Below, piece after piece: positions 48,587 to 57,754 of a stretch of 64,000 nt of DNA. How positions within the stretch are numbered: position 1 is the first letter of the stretch; each line of letters opens with the position of its first letter. Source of the DNA: Vulcanimicrobiota bacterium (GTDB taxonomy: Bacteria; Vulcanimicrobiota; Xenobia; Xenobiales; JADMJV01); the NCBI GenBank assembly GCA_017307785.1, contig JAFKGI010000038.1, positions 26,230 through 90,229 of the forward strand, in the 5' to 3' direction. A program made the translations under genes and the position numbers. Under the pieces are notes generated by a model that saw nothing but the letters and a program-made list of their open reading frames with translations, was not told the origin of the DNA and ran no database searches.

Positions 48587-49130
48587 ACCAGCCGCCCTGC
48601 GAGTTGGGGCAGATCAGTCTTCCGTAGTTATCGTAGAAGGGCTGCTGCACCTGCTGGGGATACTGCGGGTACTGGGGCTGGACCGGCGGATAGTAGACGG
48701 GCGGCGGGGGAGCCTGGTTGGCGATGGCTCCACCGATGATGGCGCCCAGGACGAGACCGCCAATGACTGCTCCGGCGTTGCCGCCGCCACCGTGATGACG
48801 ATGATTGTAGCCGTTGTTGTAACCGCCGCCGTAGCCGTAGCCGCCGCGGTAACGGGTCTGAGCTTGAGCGGCGCCGGCGCCGAACAAGCTGACGGCGGCC
48901 GTGGCCAGTCCGGTAGCGGCCAGAACGGCCTTGCTGGTGCCGGAAATTCCGGTCTTTACTTCCTGGGATTCGCCCGCCGGGGCGTTTTCCTGGACGCGAG
49001 CTTCGATGGTGCTCAGGTCCGGCAAAGAATCAATAGGCGACTGAAGAGCTTCCGCCTGCGCGGCGGCAGGCTTGCCGGCCGGGGCCGAAGTGGCTCGAAG
49101 AGTGGGCTGGGAGTTCAGGGCGCTCAACAT
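48549..49130 (-). CDS. glycine-zipper protein with internal signal-like helix
   Basis: 193 residues from MLSALNSQPTLRATS, which has CGGAGG about 11 bases upstream; the frame upstream is non-coding. Residues 1-62 are a polar Pro/Ala leader. Residues 63-90 look like a signal peptide placed internally (KAVLAATGLATAAVSLFGAG, then AAQAQ). Next come a Gly/Tyr/His stretch (RYRGGYGYGGGYNNG), a glycine zipper (AVIGGLVLGAIIGGAIANQ) and a Pro/Tyr/Gln tail ending in CPNSQGGWYVSTDHYQCRTW with two cysteines. The stop lies 10 bases before the alternative secA2 start. A CACACATACACAG leader lies upstream. Membrane or surface location is likely; function unknown. Confidence 0.65.
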   Translation of the reverse strand: MLSALNSQPTLRATSAPAGKPAAAQAEALQSPIDSLPDLSTIEARVQENAPAGESQEVKTGISGTSKAVLAATGLATAAVSLFGAGAAQAQTRYRGGYGYGGGYNNGYNHRHHGGGGNAGAVIGGLVLGAIIGGAIANQAPPPPVYYPPVQPQYPQYPQQVQQPFYDNYGRLICPNSQGGWYVSTDHYQCRTW

Positions 49131-49444
49131 ATTTGTGTGACCTCCGATGGGTTCTGTGTATGTGTGGTAGTAGATTACTCCCGGAGGTGGAAAAAGAGCT
49201 GAAGAACTTGTGAACTTCCGGATCAGGCCCGGCCCCAATCCTGGGAGCGGTCGCGGGCCAGCTGGGATTCCTGTTGTTTCATTACTTGCAGGGCGAAGTT
49301 GGTCGTGAAAGCGGTGTTCGCCGGCTGGGCCGGGGGCAGGGGAACGTGCTTGATGAGAACCATGACCTGAGGATGCCACCCGGGCGCAAAGGGAGCGCAA
49401 ACTCCCGGCCCCGAGATGTTAACTTTGTTTGAGGCCCACGGAGG
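49131..49444. other. 314-base gap between 48549-49130 and 49445-50872
   Basis: It holds the 5' leader of the glycine-zipper gene (CACACATACACAG on the minus strand about 30 bases before its ATG) and a possible 46-codon gene at 49223-49363 (listed separately). Nothing else was recognised. Confidence 0.5.
49223..49363 (-). CDS. possible 46-residue small protein
   Basis: A short frame from ATG at 49363 to TGA at 49223-49225. It starts MVLIKHVPLPPAQPANTAF and ends KQQESQLARDRSQDWGRA. Composition is protein-like: a hydrophobic start, Pro-rich stretch, then a charged helix. The opening matches the leader style of neighbouring genes (two or three hydrophobic residues, then Pro/Ala/Gln). Only a weak CAGG lies upstream. 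It sits in the leader of the glycine-zipper/secA2 unit on the same strand, so it may belong to that operon. No homology recognised. Confidence 0.4.
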   Translation of the reverse strand: MVLIKHVPLPPAQPANTAFTTNFALQVMKQQESQLARDRSQDWGRA

Positions 49445-50872
49445 CTAGTAGTAGGTCCACCAGTTCCACCAGGTCTCCTTGACGCCGTAGCGCCCGGGAG
49501 TGCGGTAGACGGTCTGGTATTTCTCCAGGCCCTGAGCATTGCGCCAGTAGAGGTCGAAACGGTAGTTGATATTGCCGATCAGGTTGGTCCAGAAGATGTC
49601 GACGTAGGGCGTGGCCTGATCATAGCTGTAGTATTTGTTGTAACGCTGGGTGTAGTCGTTGACGGCGTAGACGTCCGCACGGTAGAGGCGGTAGCCGTCC
49701 TGGGGGTCCATGACGCGCACGTTGATGACCGAGCGGGGGCCATACATCTTGGCCGTCGGGTGGGAGCTGGCGCCCGCCACCGTCCAGGGTATGTTCAGTG
49801 GCGAAAAGTCGCGACAGCGAAGGTTGACCTTGTGTTGTCCCGGACTCAACTGGCTGATGTAGATCAGGCCATAGCGGTCCGTCACGCCCGCGTACTTCCC
49901 GTCGACCCAGGCCTGGGCTCGCTGCAGCGGGGCATTATCTTCACCCACTACTTTGAGGGTGAACGGCACCTTGGTGCCGGGGGCCGCAATCCAGGCCCCA
50001 CCGCCGGCCGGGCCACCGGCCGCACCCGCGGTGTGCATGGGAATTCGCGGCGTAGCGCCGCCGCTCGAGACCAGGATCACCGAGTCTCCGGAGACGTTGG
50101 AGGGTAGCAGGAAGCGAATGCGCTTGCTGGTCCATTCCTGGATCGAGGCGGCCGGGATTTCTTGCCCTCCTACCAACAACCGGCCTTCATCGGCCGGGCC
50201 AAAGTTGGTTCCGATCAGCACCTGTTCTTGTTTGTCGTTCTGAGTCAGCGTCTGGACCACCGGTACGTCGCCCGGACGGTTGACGCGTAGGCGCACGGGC
50301 CGTTTGGCGAAGATCCAGTAGGCCACTCCGGGGTCCCATTCCGAACCTGCTCCCAGGCTTTTAATCTGGTCGCCCTGGAGCATCTTGGAGTCGATCCAGT
50401 CCGGACTGATTTCCTCCCAAATGCGGTTGAATTCTGTTTCGTCGCTGGCCGTCACCTGAGAGAGCAGGAGCGGCTGAGTGTCGGGAGAGCCGACCATATT
50501 CCAGCCCTGGTTCAGGGTGATGGTGCAGTCGGTATCCTGCAGTTGCCCCCAGGCCCAGGCCTGGCCGTCCTTGCGCGCATAAGTCCAATAGGCTTTGCCC
50601 GGTTGGCTGTCGACCGGGCTCAAAGTCTTACCGGAAGCGGGGTCGACCAGCGCATCCATGCCTTGGAAAGCGACCACCTTGTGAAAAGGAAAAGACAGGC
50701 TGTTCCAGCCCTCCTTCAAGTCGTAGCGCTGAGCCATACCGGTCGAAGGTACGTTGACTCGGAGCGGCAGGGGCAGCGGTGGGGGAGGCTGGGCGGGCGG
50801 CTGAGGCTGCGCCGGAGCCGTCAAAGTCAGGCAAATCCATGTCAGGGCGAAGGTGCAACCGCGAGAAAGCAT
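49445..50872 (-). CDS. exported protein with paired GWN motifs and IPT/Ig-like domains
   Basis: 475 residues with a signal peptide at 1-21 (ending APAQ) and a Pro-rich segment at 22-40. Two related segments carry LKEGWNSLSFPF and LNQGWNMVGSP, a repeat known from surface proteins with choice-of-anchor or GWN-type motifs. Next is an IPT/TIG-like domain (IGTNFGPADEGRLLVGGQE, RIRFLLPSNVSGDSVILVSS). A carboxypeptidase-regulatory-like domain (QAWVDGKYAGVTDRYGLIY) and an aromatic-rich C-terminal domain ending WWNWWTYY complete it. GAGGAGG lies about 13 bases before the ATG. Probably a surface protein; ligand unknown. Divergent from the giant TPR gene at 50987. Confidence 0.75.
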   Translation of the reverse strand: MLSRGCTFALTWICLTLTAPAQPQPPAQPPPPLPLPLRVNVPSTGMAQRYDLKEGWNSLSFPFHKVVAFQGMDALVDPASGKTLSPVDSQPGKAYWTYARKDGQAWAWGQLQDTDCTITLNQGWNMVGSPDTQPLLLSQVTASDETEFNRIWEEISPDWIDSKMLQGDQIKSLGAGSEWDPGVAYWIFAKRPVRLRVNRPGDVPVVQTLTQNDKQEQVLIGTNFGPADEGRLLVGGQEIPAASIQEWTSKRIRFLLPSNVSGDSVILVSSGGATPRIPMHTAGAAGGPAGGGAWIAAPGTKVPFTLKVVGEDNAPLQRAQAWVDGKYAGVTDRYGLIYISQLSPGQHKVNLRCRDFSPLNIPWTVAGASSHPTAKMYGPRSVINVRVMDPQDGYRLYRADVYAVNDYTQRYNKYYSYDQATPYVDIFWTNLIGNINYRFDLYWRNAQGLEKYQTVYRTPGRYGVKETWWNWWTYY

Positions 50873-50986
50873 GGAAATCTCTTTTCCTCCTCGCGCAAAC
50901 GCTCCTTGCCGAGAGGGAAAATGTCACAGACGGTCAACATCAATGCTGTCACATTGAGGTAGTCCAGGATACCCAGAATGTGATGC

Positions 50987-53872
50987 TTGGAGGACGTGAC
51001 GGTGTCGGGTGCGCTACAGATGGAAGCTAATGCCGCTTTTGAGCAAGGCGACTGGGATCAGGCGATTGAGGGCTATACCAAGGCTCTAGAGGCCGATCCT
51101 AACGACGCCGATTCGTGTCGCCGCCTGGCGGACACTCGGGCGATCCGCGGTAATCTCAACCTGGTCGTCGACACCTATCTCCAGTTGATGGACATCCTCT
51201 GCGGTCAGAGCAACTATCCGGCTGCCCTTCAGGTGGCCGACTGGGTCAAGTGCATCAAGCCGGAATCCGACGCCGTTCGCGCCAAGACCGTCGATATTTA
51301 TATCAAGCTCGGTGACATGGCCAAGGTCGTGCAGCACTCCATGGAGCTCGCTCGTCTCTATATCGAGCTGGGGCAGGGCGAAAGCGCGATTTCGCTGCTG
51401 ATCGAAGCCCAGAAAGCTGATCCGGGCAATCTGGAAATTGGTCTGGAATTGGCCGAGACCTACGTCAGTCAGGGTCACATGCAGGAAGGCGCCAAGCAGT
51501 ATCGGCACATGGGTCACGTGCTGGTCGACCAGGGCAACCTGGAGCGCGCTTCCGAAGCCTTCCGCCGCCTCAAGTTGATCGCTCCCGACGACGCCGGCAT
51601 TCTGCTCACCCTCGGAAATATTTACGTGGAGCTCAAGCGCTACAACGAAGCTGAGCAAGAGTATCGCTCCATTCTGCGTCACAACCTCAATCACGAAGAA
51701 GCCCTGCTGGCTCTGGGACGGGTGTGTCAGCTCAAGTGTCAATGGCGTGACGCCATCCTGGCTTTCAATCGAATCCTCAATATCAATCCGGGCGAAGTGA
51801 CCGCCAAAGAGCGCCTGGGTGAACTCTATCAACAGCAAAGTCTCATTCAGGATGCCATCAAGTACTACTTGTTGGCCGCTCAGGCCTATTTCGAAATCGA
51901 GGAACGCGACCGGGCCATCCGGCTCTATCAGATCGTGTTGGGTCTCGATCCGTCGCACCCCACCGCCGTTCGTGAGTTGACCAATCTGGAAGCTCCGTTG
52001 GTTGGAATTCGCAACGAGGCCATCGAGCCACCCGCGCCGCGCCCTGAGAAAGTCTCGGCCAGTGAGGCTCCGGCGTCTGGCGGTCGGGACCTTTCCTCTG
52101 GCCTGGTGGCCCGCGAGGACGGCGGCGGTGGGCGTAGCGGCATGCTACGCCGCACGGCCGGTGCAGGTGCCGCCAAGCCGGCTGCTGGTAAAGCTCCGCT
52201 GGCGGGTAAGCCCAAGCTAGGCGAAGGCAAGCCTCAGCTCGGAGGCGGTGGTGCTACCAAGCAAGGTCTGTTCCGGCCCGGGGGCGCGGGTGGCGGCGAC
52301 AAGCCGATGCTCAGCCGCCGTGGCGGTAAGAAGGCGGACGATACGATCGAAGAGTCTGTCGGCGCAGCTTCCAACGAAATGGTCATGCCCTCTCGCCCCA
52401 TTATGGCCGCGGCGCCGACGGGTGAAGGACTGGGCTCTCCTCCTGACGACGTCGCCTTTGCCTCAAACGTATCTCATGACCCGTTTGCTTCCGCTAATAC
52501 GATCGATCCATTTGCCTCGGCCAACACGATCGATCCGTTTGCCTCTCAAGACAGCGGCTTTGGTGTGGCGGCTGATCCCTTTGCCAATGACGGCGATCCC
52601 TTTGCCTCGGGTGACCCTTTTGCAGTCGGCAATGACCCGTTCGCTTCTCAGGCTGCCGCCGACCCCTTCGCTTCGGCCGGTGATCCGTTCGCCAGCGGTC
52701 ACGACCCCTTTGCCGCGCAGGCGGCACCGGTAGACCCATTTGCGACTCAGGCCGATCCGTTCGCGAGCGCGGACCCGTTTGCGGCCGCCCCTGGTAACGA
52801 CCCCTTCGCGGCTTCCGCCGAAGCAGACCCCTTCGCCAACTCCGCGGATCCCTTTGGTACTCCCGCCGCCGACCCGTTTGCGACTCAGGCGGATCCTTTC
52901 GCTTCTGCAGGGGCCGATCCGTTCGCAGCTCAGGCGGATCCTTTCGCGGCCCCCGCGGCGGACCCGTTTGGCGCGCCGGCGCAGGACCCATTCGCCAGTG
53001 CCCCGGTCGACCCGTTTGCGGCCCCGGCCGCGGACCCGTTCGGATCCCCGACAGGTGGCGACCCCTTCGCCACGCAGGCCGACCCTTTTGCGGCACCCGC
53101 TGCGGACCCGTTTGGTGCTCCGGCCAACGACCCGTTTGCCTCCAACGGCGACCCCTTTGCGGTTCCGGCCAATGACCCGTTCGCTGCGCCGGCCGCCGAC
53201 CCGTTCGCCTCGAGCGCGGACCCGTTTGGTGCCCCCGCAGCGGACCCGTTTGGCGCCCCGGCTCAGGACCCGTTCGCTGCCCCGGCCGTCGACCCGTTCG
53301 CCTCGAGCGCGGACCCGTTTGGGGCGCCCGCCGCGGACCCGTTTGGCGCTCCGGCTCAGGACCCGTTTGCTGCCGCTGACCCATTTGGTGCTCCCGCTGC
53401 CGACCCGTTCGCCGGACAAGCGGCTGACCCGTTCGGTGCCCCGAGCAGTGACCCGTTTGGCGCTCCCTCGGGCGACCCGTTTGGAGCCCCGGCCCAGGAC
53501 CCGTTTGCTGCTCAGACATCGGATCCGTTTGGCGCTCCGGCCGCGGACCCCTTTGCCACTCAGGCCGACCCATTCGGCGCTCCCGCCTCGGACCCGTTCG
53601 CCGCAAGCGGTGACCCCTTTGCTGCTCCCTCGGGGGATCCATTTGGCGCTCCAGCGGCGGACCCGTTTGCCAATCCGGCGTCGGACCCGTTTGGCGCACC
53701 GGCTGCGGACCCGTTCGCCACTCAGGCGTCGGACCCGTTTGGCGCACCGGCTGCGGACCCGTTCGCCACTCAGGCGTCGGACCCGTTTGGCGCACCGGCT
53801 GCGGACCCGTTCGCCACTCAGGCGTCGGACCCGTTTGGCGCTCCGGCCGGCGATCGCCGCCCCGGCTGCTGA
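50987..53872 (+). CDS. giant TPR/DPF-repeat protein, N-terminal part before a frame break
   Basis: Residues 1-345 form about ten TPR-type helical hairpins (for example AFEQGDWDQAIEGYTKALEA, AEQEYRSILRHNLNHEEAL, LGLDPSHPTAV). A Gly/Lys/Ala linker follows (GKAPLAGKPKLGEGKPQLGG). From about residue 498 comes an array of 58 Asp-Pro-Phe units, mostly DPFGAPA, DPFATQA or DPFAAPA. The frame ends at 53872 in GDRRPGC because, near 53853, a unit expected to read GACCCGTTCGCC has lost 5 bases. The same array continues in another frame to 57737, so the intact gene would run 50987-57737 (about 2,250 residues). No signal peptide; probably a cytoplasmic scaffold. It starts ATG at 50987 with no strong ribosome site; a nearby alternative is not better. 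Confidence 0.8.
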   Translation: MEDVTVSGALQMEANAAFEQGDWDQAIEGYTKALEADPNDADSCRRLADTRAIRGNLNLVVDTYLQLMDILCGQSNYPAALQVADWVKCIKPESDAVRAKTVDIYIKLGDMAKVVQHSMELARLYIELGQGESAISLLIEAQKADPGNLEIGLELAETYVSQGHMQEGAKQYRHMGHVLVDQGNLERASEAFRRLKLIAPDDAGILLTLGNIYVELKRYNEAEQEYRSILRHNLNHEEALLALGRVCQLKCQWRDAILAFNRILNINPGEVTAKERLGELYQQQSLIQDAIKYYLLAAQAYFEIEERDRAIRLYQIVLGLDPSHPTAVRELTNLEAPLVGIRNEAIEPPAPRPEKVSASEAPASGGRDLSSGLVAREDGGGGRSGMLRRTAGAGAAKPAAGKAPLAGKPKLGEGKPQLGGGGATKQGLFRPGGAGGGDKPMLSRRGGKKADDTIEESVGAASNEMVMPSRPIMAAAPTGEGLGSPPDDVAFASNVSHDPFASANTIDPFASANTIDPFASQDSGFGVAADPFANDGDPFASGDPFAVGNDPFASQAAADPFASAGDPFASGHDPFAAQAAPVDPFATQADPFASADPFAAAPGNDPFAASAEADPFANSADPFGTPAADPFATQADPFASAGADPFAAQADPFAAPAADPFGAPAQDPFASAPVDPFAAPAADPFGSPTGGDPFATQADPFAAPAADPFGAPANDPFASNGDPFAVPANDPFAAPAADPFASSADPFGAPAADPFGAPAQDPFAAPAVDPFASSADPFGAPAADPFGAPAQDPFAAADPFGAPAADPFAGQAADPFGAPSSDPFGAPSGDPFGAPAQDPFAAQTSDPFGAPAADPFATQADPFGAPASDPFAASGDPFAAPSGDPFGAPAADPFANPASDPFGAPAADPFATQASDPFGAPAADPFATQASDPFGAPAADPFATQASDPFGAPAGDRRPGC

Positions 53873-55160
53873 CCCGTTTGGCGCTCCAGCGGCGGACCCG
53901 TTCGCGACTCAGGCGTCGGACCCGTTTGGCGCTCCGGCCAGCGACCCGTTCGCCGCCCCGGCTGCTGACCCGTTTGGCGCTCCAGCGGCGGACCCGTTCG
54001 CGACGCAGGCTCAGGACCCGTTTGGCGCTCCGGCCGGTGACCCGTTCGCTGCCCCGGCTGCTGACCCGTTTGGCGCTCCGGCCGCGGACCCGTTCGCTGC
54101 CCCGGCCGCTGACCCGTTTGGCGCTCCGGCTGGCGACCCGTTCGCGACCCAGGCCCAGGACCCGTTTGGCGCTCCGGCCGCGGACCCGTTCGCTGCCCCG
54201 GCCGCCGACCCGTTTGGCGCTCCGGCTGCTGACCCGTTCGCTACCCAGGCTGCTGACCCGTTTGGCGCTCCGGCTGCGGACCCGTTCGCTGCCCCGGCTG
54301 CTGACCCGTTTGGCACTCCAGCCGCGGACCCGTTCGCGACCCAGGCTCAGGACCCGTTTGGTGCTACGGCCGCGGACCCGTTCGCAGTTCAGGCTCAGGA
54401 CCCGTTTGCTGCTCCAGCAGCCGACCCGTTCGCGGCTCCCTCCCAGGACCCGTTTGCCACTCAGGCATCGGATCCGTTTGGAGCTCCGGCTCAGGACCCA
54501 TTTGCTGCCCCACCCGCAGACCCGTTTGGCGCTCCGGCCGGTGACCCGTTCGCGACCCAGGCTCAGGACCCGTTTGGTGCTCCGGCCTCGGACCCGTTCG
54601 CAGTCCAGGCGCAGGACCCGTTCGCTGCCCCAGCTGCTGACCCGTTTGCGTCGGCGCCCCCGGCCGATCCGTTCGGAGGTTCCTCCGACCCCTTCGCATC
54701 GGCACCCGCCGGACACGATCCGTTCGCCGCTCCCAGCGCGGCACACGACCCGTTTGCCGGACCCGCGGCCGACCCGTTCGCGGCCCCGCCTTCAGCGGAT
54801 CCTTTCGCCAGTGCTCCACCGGTGGCCGATCCCTTTGCAGTTCCGGCCACCCAGGACCCATTCGCGGCTCCTCCCAGCCTTTCGCTTGGAGATCCGTTCG
54901 CGGTGACCGCGGCGGCCGAGTCTTTCGCATCCCCTGCCCCGAGCGTCGATCCCTTCGCCGCTCCGGTCAGTGCGCAAGTCAGCGAGCCCTTTGCTTCCGC
55001 GCCCGATCCTTTCGGAGCACCTCCCGCCCTGGATCCCTTCGCGGCCCCGGCCGGCCTGGATCCTTTCGGTTCCACCCTCTCGGCGCCACCCAGCCTGGAG
55101 TCGCAACACGAGGGTCTACAGGCCCCTCCCGCCTTCGATCCCTTCGCCCCCACCATGGAA
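52478..55160 (+). repeat. DPF-repeat coding array (about 105 units)
   Basis: About 105 copies of a 15-33-base (mostly 18-24) coding unit built around GACCCGTT(T/C), giving DPF followed by GAPAA, ATQAS, AAPAA and similar. I count 58 before and 47 after the frame break near 53853. The units drift in sequence towards both ends and are most uniform near 53.6-54.6 kb, as expected for ongoing local duplication. Confidence 0.9.
53678..53821 (+). repeat. three perfect tandem copies of a 48-base unit
   Basis: A 48-base unit starting GCGTCGGACCCGTTTGGCGC is repeated three times without change, and a fourth copy begins before diverging. It encodes two DPF units (DPFGAPAA, DPFATQAS). This is the most recent duplication in the array and lies immediately before the frame break. 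Confidence 0.9.
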
Positions 55161-57737
55161 GTCCAGGCTCGCGCCCAGCAAGAGGCCTCCACACTGGCAG
55201 CTCCGCCCTCCCTGGAGCTGTTTTCGGCTCCTCCGCCTCTGGAAGCTCCCCCCGTGGCCCCGGAAGAAATTCCGGTCGTCGCCGAGCCTGCCGATTCCGG
55301 GGAGATGCCCTCGTTGAACTTGAGTTCCGCCTCCGAGGCGGAGCGTGGAGCCCCGGTTGCGTCCACCTTTGGAGCCTCACCGGCGCGCTTCTTTGACAAC
55401 CTCAAGCAGGGAGGGACGGAAGATTCGCAGCCAGCCGGCGGATCCGAGTCCTTTGCCGAGCGCATCGCCCGCTTGAACAAGTCGAAGCAGGAAGAAATCG
55501 AAGTTCCCGCCGCTGAGTTGCCGGTTCTCGACCTGCCGCCACTGCATCCCGAACTCGAGCCGCTGCCCCCGCCTCCCGCTATGGCCTGGGAGGAGCCGGT
55601 CGCCCCGGCGCCCTTTGCGCCCGCCATGGAAGCCAGCAACGAACCGGTCGCTCCCGAGCCGGAGTTTGAGCCGGTTGCGGTGGAACCGCCCGCCTTCGAG
55701 GAGCCGGCGCCTTTCGAGGAGCCGCCCGCGGTGGAGCCGGAGCCCGTTGCTGTCGTGGAGCCGGAACCCGAGCCGGAGCCCGAACCCGAGCCAGAGCCCG
55801 AGCCTCAGCCCGAGCCCTTGCCCCCGGAGCCGATCTTTGGTCGCCCCCGCAGCAGCTTCTCGGTCGAGTCCGAGGTCTCCGGTGACCAGGTGCAGCAAGC
55901 ACGGGAAGTGCGTGAGCGCAACGAAGGAGCCGACGTCGCCTCGTTGATTCGTGCCTATCGGCGCTCCATCGAGGAGAATCCCGACAACCTGCTGTTGCGC
56001 ACCAACCTGGCCGATCTGCACCTCAACTACGGCTTGCTGGAAGACGCGGTCGTGCAGTATCGCCAGATCATCAAGCGAAATCCCAACAGCGTGGGCCTGC
56101 ATCACCGACTGATCCAGGCTCATCTCTGGAACGACAACTACGAGGAAGCGGCCGCCACCCTGATGGAGCTCTCCCAGCTGCACGTCAGCCGCGGCGAGCT
56201 TCAGGACGCCCTCGACGGTATGCAGACGGTGCTCAGTCTTGAGCCTCATCACTTCCAGGCACGCCGCCAACTGGTCGATCTGTGCTCATCCCAGGGTGAG
56301 TCCCGGCTGGCCACCCATCACCTGCGTCAATTGGCCGAGGCCGCTCTCACCAAGGGCAGCGTCGAAGAAGCCATCGAGGCTTTCTCCCGTCTGATGGAAA
56401 TCAGCGACGACCCCAGCTTCCAAGATCGCCTGGCTCAGGTTTACGAGAGTCAGGGACGCACCGAGGAAGCCCTTCACCACTATCGTCAGCTGGTCGACCG
56501 TTACTGGCAGAGCGAGAAATGGGAGGAAGCTGCTTCCGCCACCGAGCGTATCGTTACTCTCGTTCCAGAAGATTTGACGGTGCGTCGCAGCCTCACCGAG
56601 CTCTACCAGCGTCTCGGCTTGACCGAGAGGGTGCTGGAACAGCGCTACCAGCTGGGCTGTCACTACTTCAGCGTGGACGACATGAGTGCCGCCGCCGAAT
56701 TGCTTGAGCAGGTTCTGGCCGAACAGCCGGACCACAACCAGGCTCGTCGAGTGCTGCTCGATGTCTACCTGGCTCAGGGTCGCATCGAGGAAGCCTTGAA
56801 GCAGTCGGAGTCCCTGACCGCTCACTACATTCTGGAGAAGGACCACCAGAATGCCATCGACCTCTACCTCAAGCTGGTCGAAGCCCAGCCTGAGAACGCC
56901 GAGCTGCGCAAAAACCTCATCCGCTTCTACGAGATGGCCGAAGACACGGAACAGGCCTCCGAGCAGTGGTTGGCGTTGGCTCAGCTCTACGCACGCTTCG
57001 AATCGTGGGAAGAGGCCGTGGGCGCTTATCAGAAGGTGCTGGAGCTGGACGAGAATCGTTCCGAGATTCACTACCAACTGGCTCGTCTCTACCTGGAGAA
57101 GCTGGGCGACCCCGCTCAGGCGCTCCAGGAATTCCACCGCGTTTACGAACTCGACCCGGGCAACACCCAGGCGATGTCCAAATATATTCGCATCCTGCTG
57201 CGACTGAGCAAGGCCGACAGCGCTGCCGAGGTGCTGCGCAGACTCGACGAAGTCAATCCCGAAGCCGCCGAAGTCAAAGAGTCGGTCATGAAGGACTTCA
57301 AGGGTCGCATCGAGAGCGAGCCTGGCGACTTGCGCGCCCGCTTCGTCTTCGGTGAACTCTGTTACTACCTGGGCATTCAGGATATGGCCATCGAGCAGTT
57401 CCAGCAGACTCGTCGCGACCGGGCCTTTGAGCTCAAGTCCTACAATATGCTGGGTCTGTGCTTCGCCGAGAAGCACGGCTTCAACATGTTGGATCTGGCC
57501 ATCCGTCAGTTCCGCCGCGGTCTGGAGACGCCCGGGTTCTCCGAGCAAGAGTATCTGGAGCTGCGCTACAACCTGGCGATGCTGCAGTACAAGCACAACC
57601 GTCTCCAGGAAGCTCTGCAAGAGCTCAAGGACTGCTACGCGGTCGACATAGCCTATCGCGATGTGCGCGAATGGATTCGCCGCATCGAGAACGAAATCGC
57701 CGGTGGACCCAAGGTCAACCGCGGACCGCAGAAGTAA
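53852..57737 (+). CDS. giant TPR/DPF-repeat protein, C-terminal part after the frame break
   Basis: Continues the DPF array (47 units to about 55160), then a Pro/Ala/Ser segment, an acidic PEPEPEPEPEPQPEP tract near 55780 and a second TPR superhelix (about 55900-57720; for example LADLHLNYGLLEDAVVQYRQ, LAQVYESQGRTEEALHHYRQ, LARLYLEKLGDPAQALQEFH). It ends GLETPGFSEQEYLELRYNLA... and DIAYRDVREWIRRIE, a block shared with the next gene. No credible start codon is seen at the beginning of this part, so it is best read as the continuation of 50987. The stop at 57737 is 17 bases before the next TPR gene. Confidence 0.75.
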
Positions 57738-57754
57738 GCCAGGGGATTTAGAAG

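Noticed and set aside
53678..53821. Possible CRISPR-like spaced repeats
   Set aside because: The units are directly tandem with no spacers and are in-frame coding.
52740..53851. Plus-strand frame preceding the C-terminal TPR part
   Set aside because: Before 53852 this frame gives Arg/Pro/Leu-rich nonsense; only after the 5-base loss does it encode DPF repeats.
52494..54746. 750-codon minus-strand frame opposite the DPF array
   Set aside because: It is a by-product of the repeated GACCCGTTTGGCGCT codons, gives Arg/Gly/Ser-rich nonsense, and has no start context; the plus strand carries the coherent repeat.
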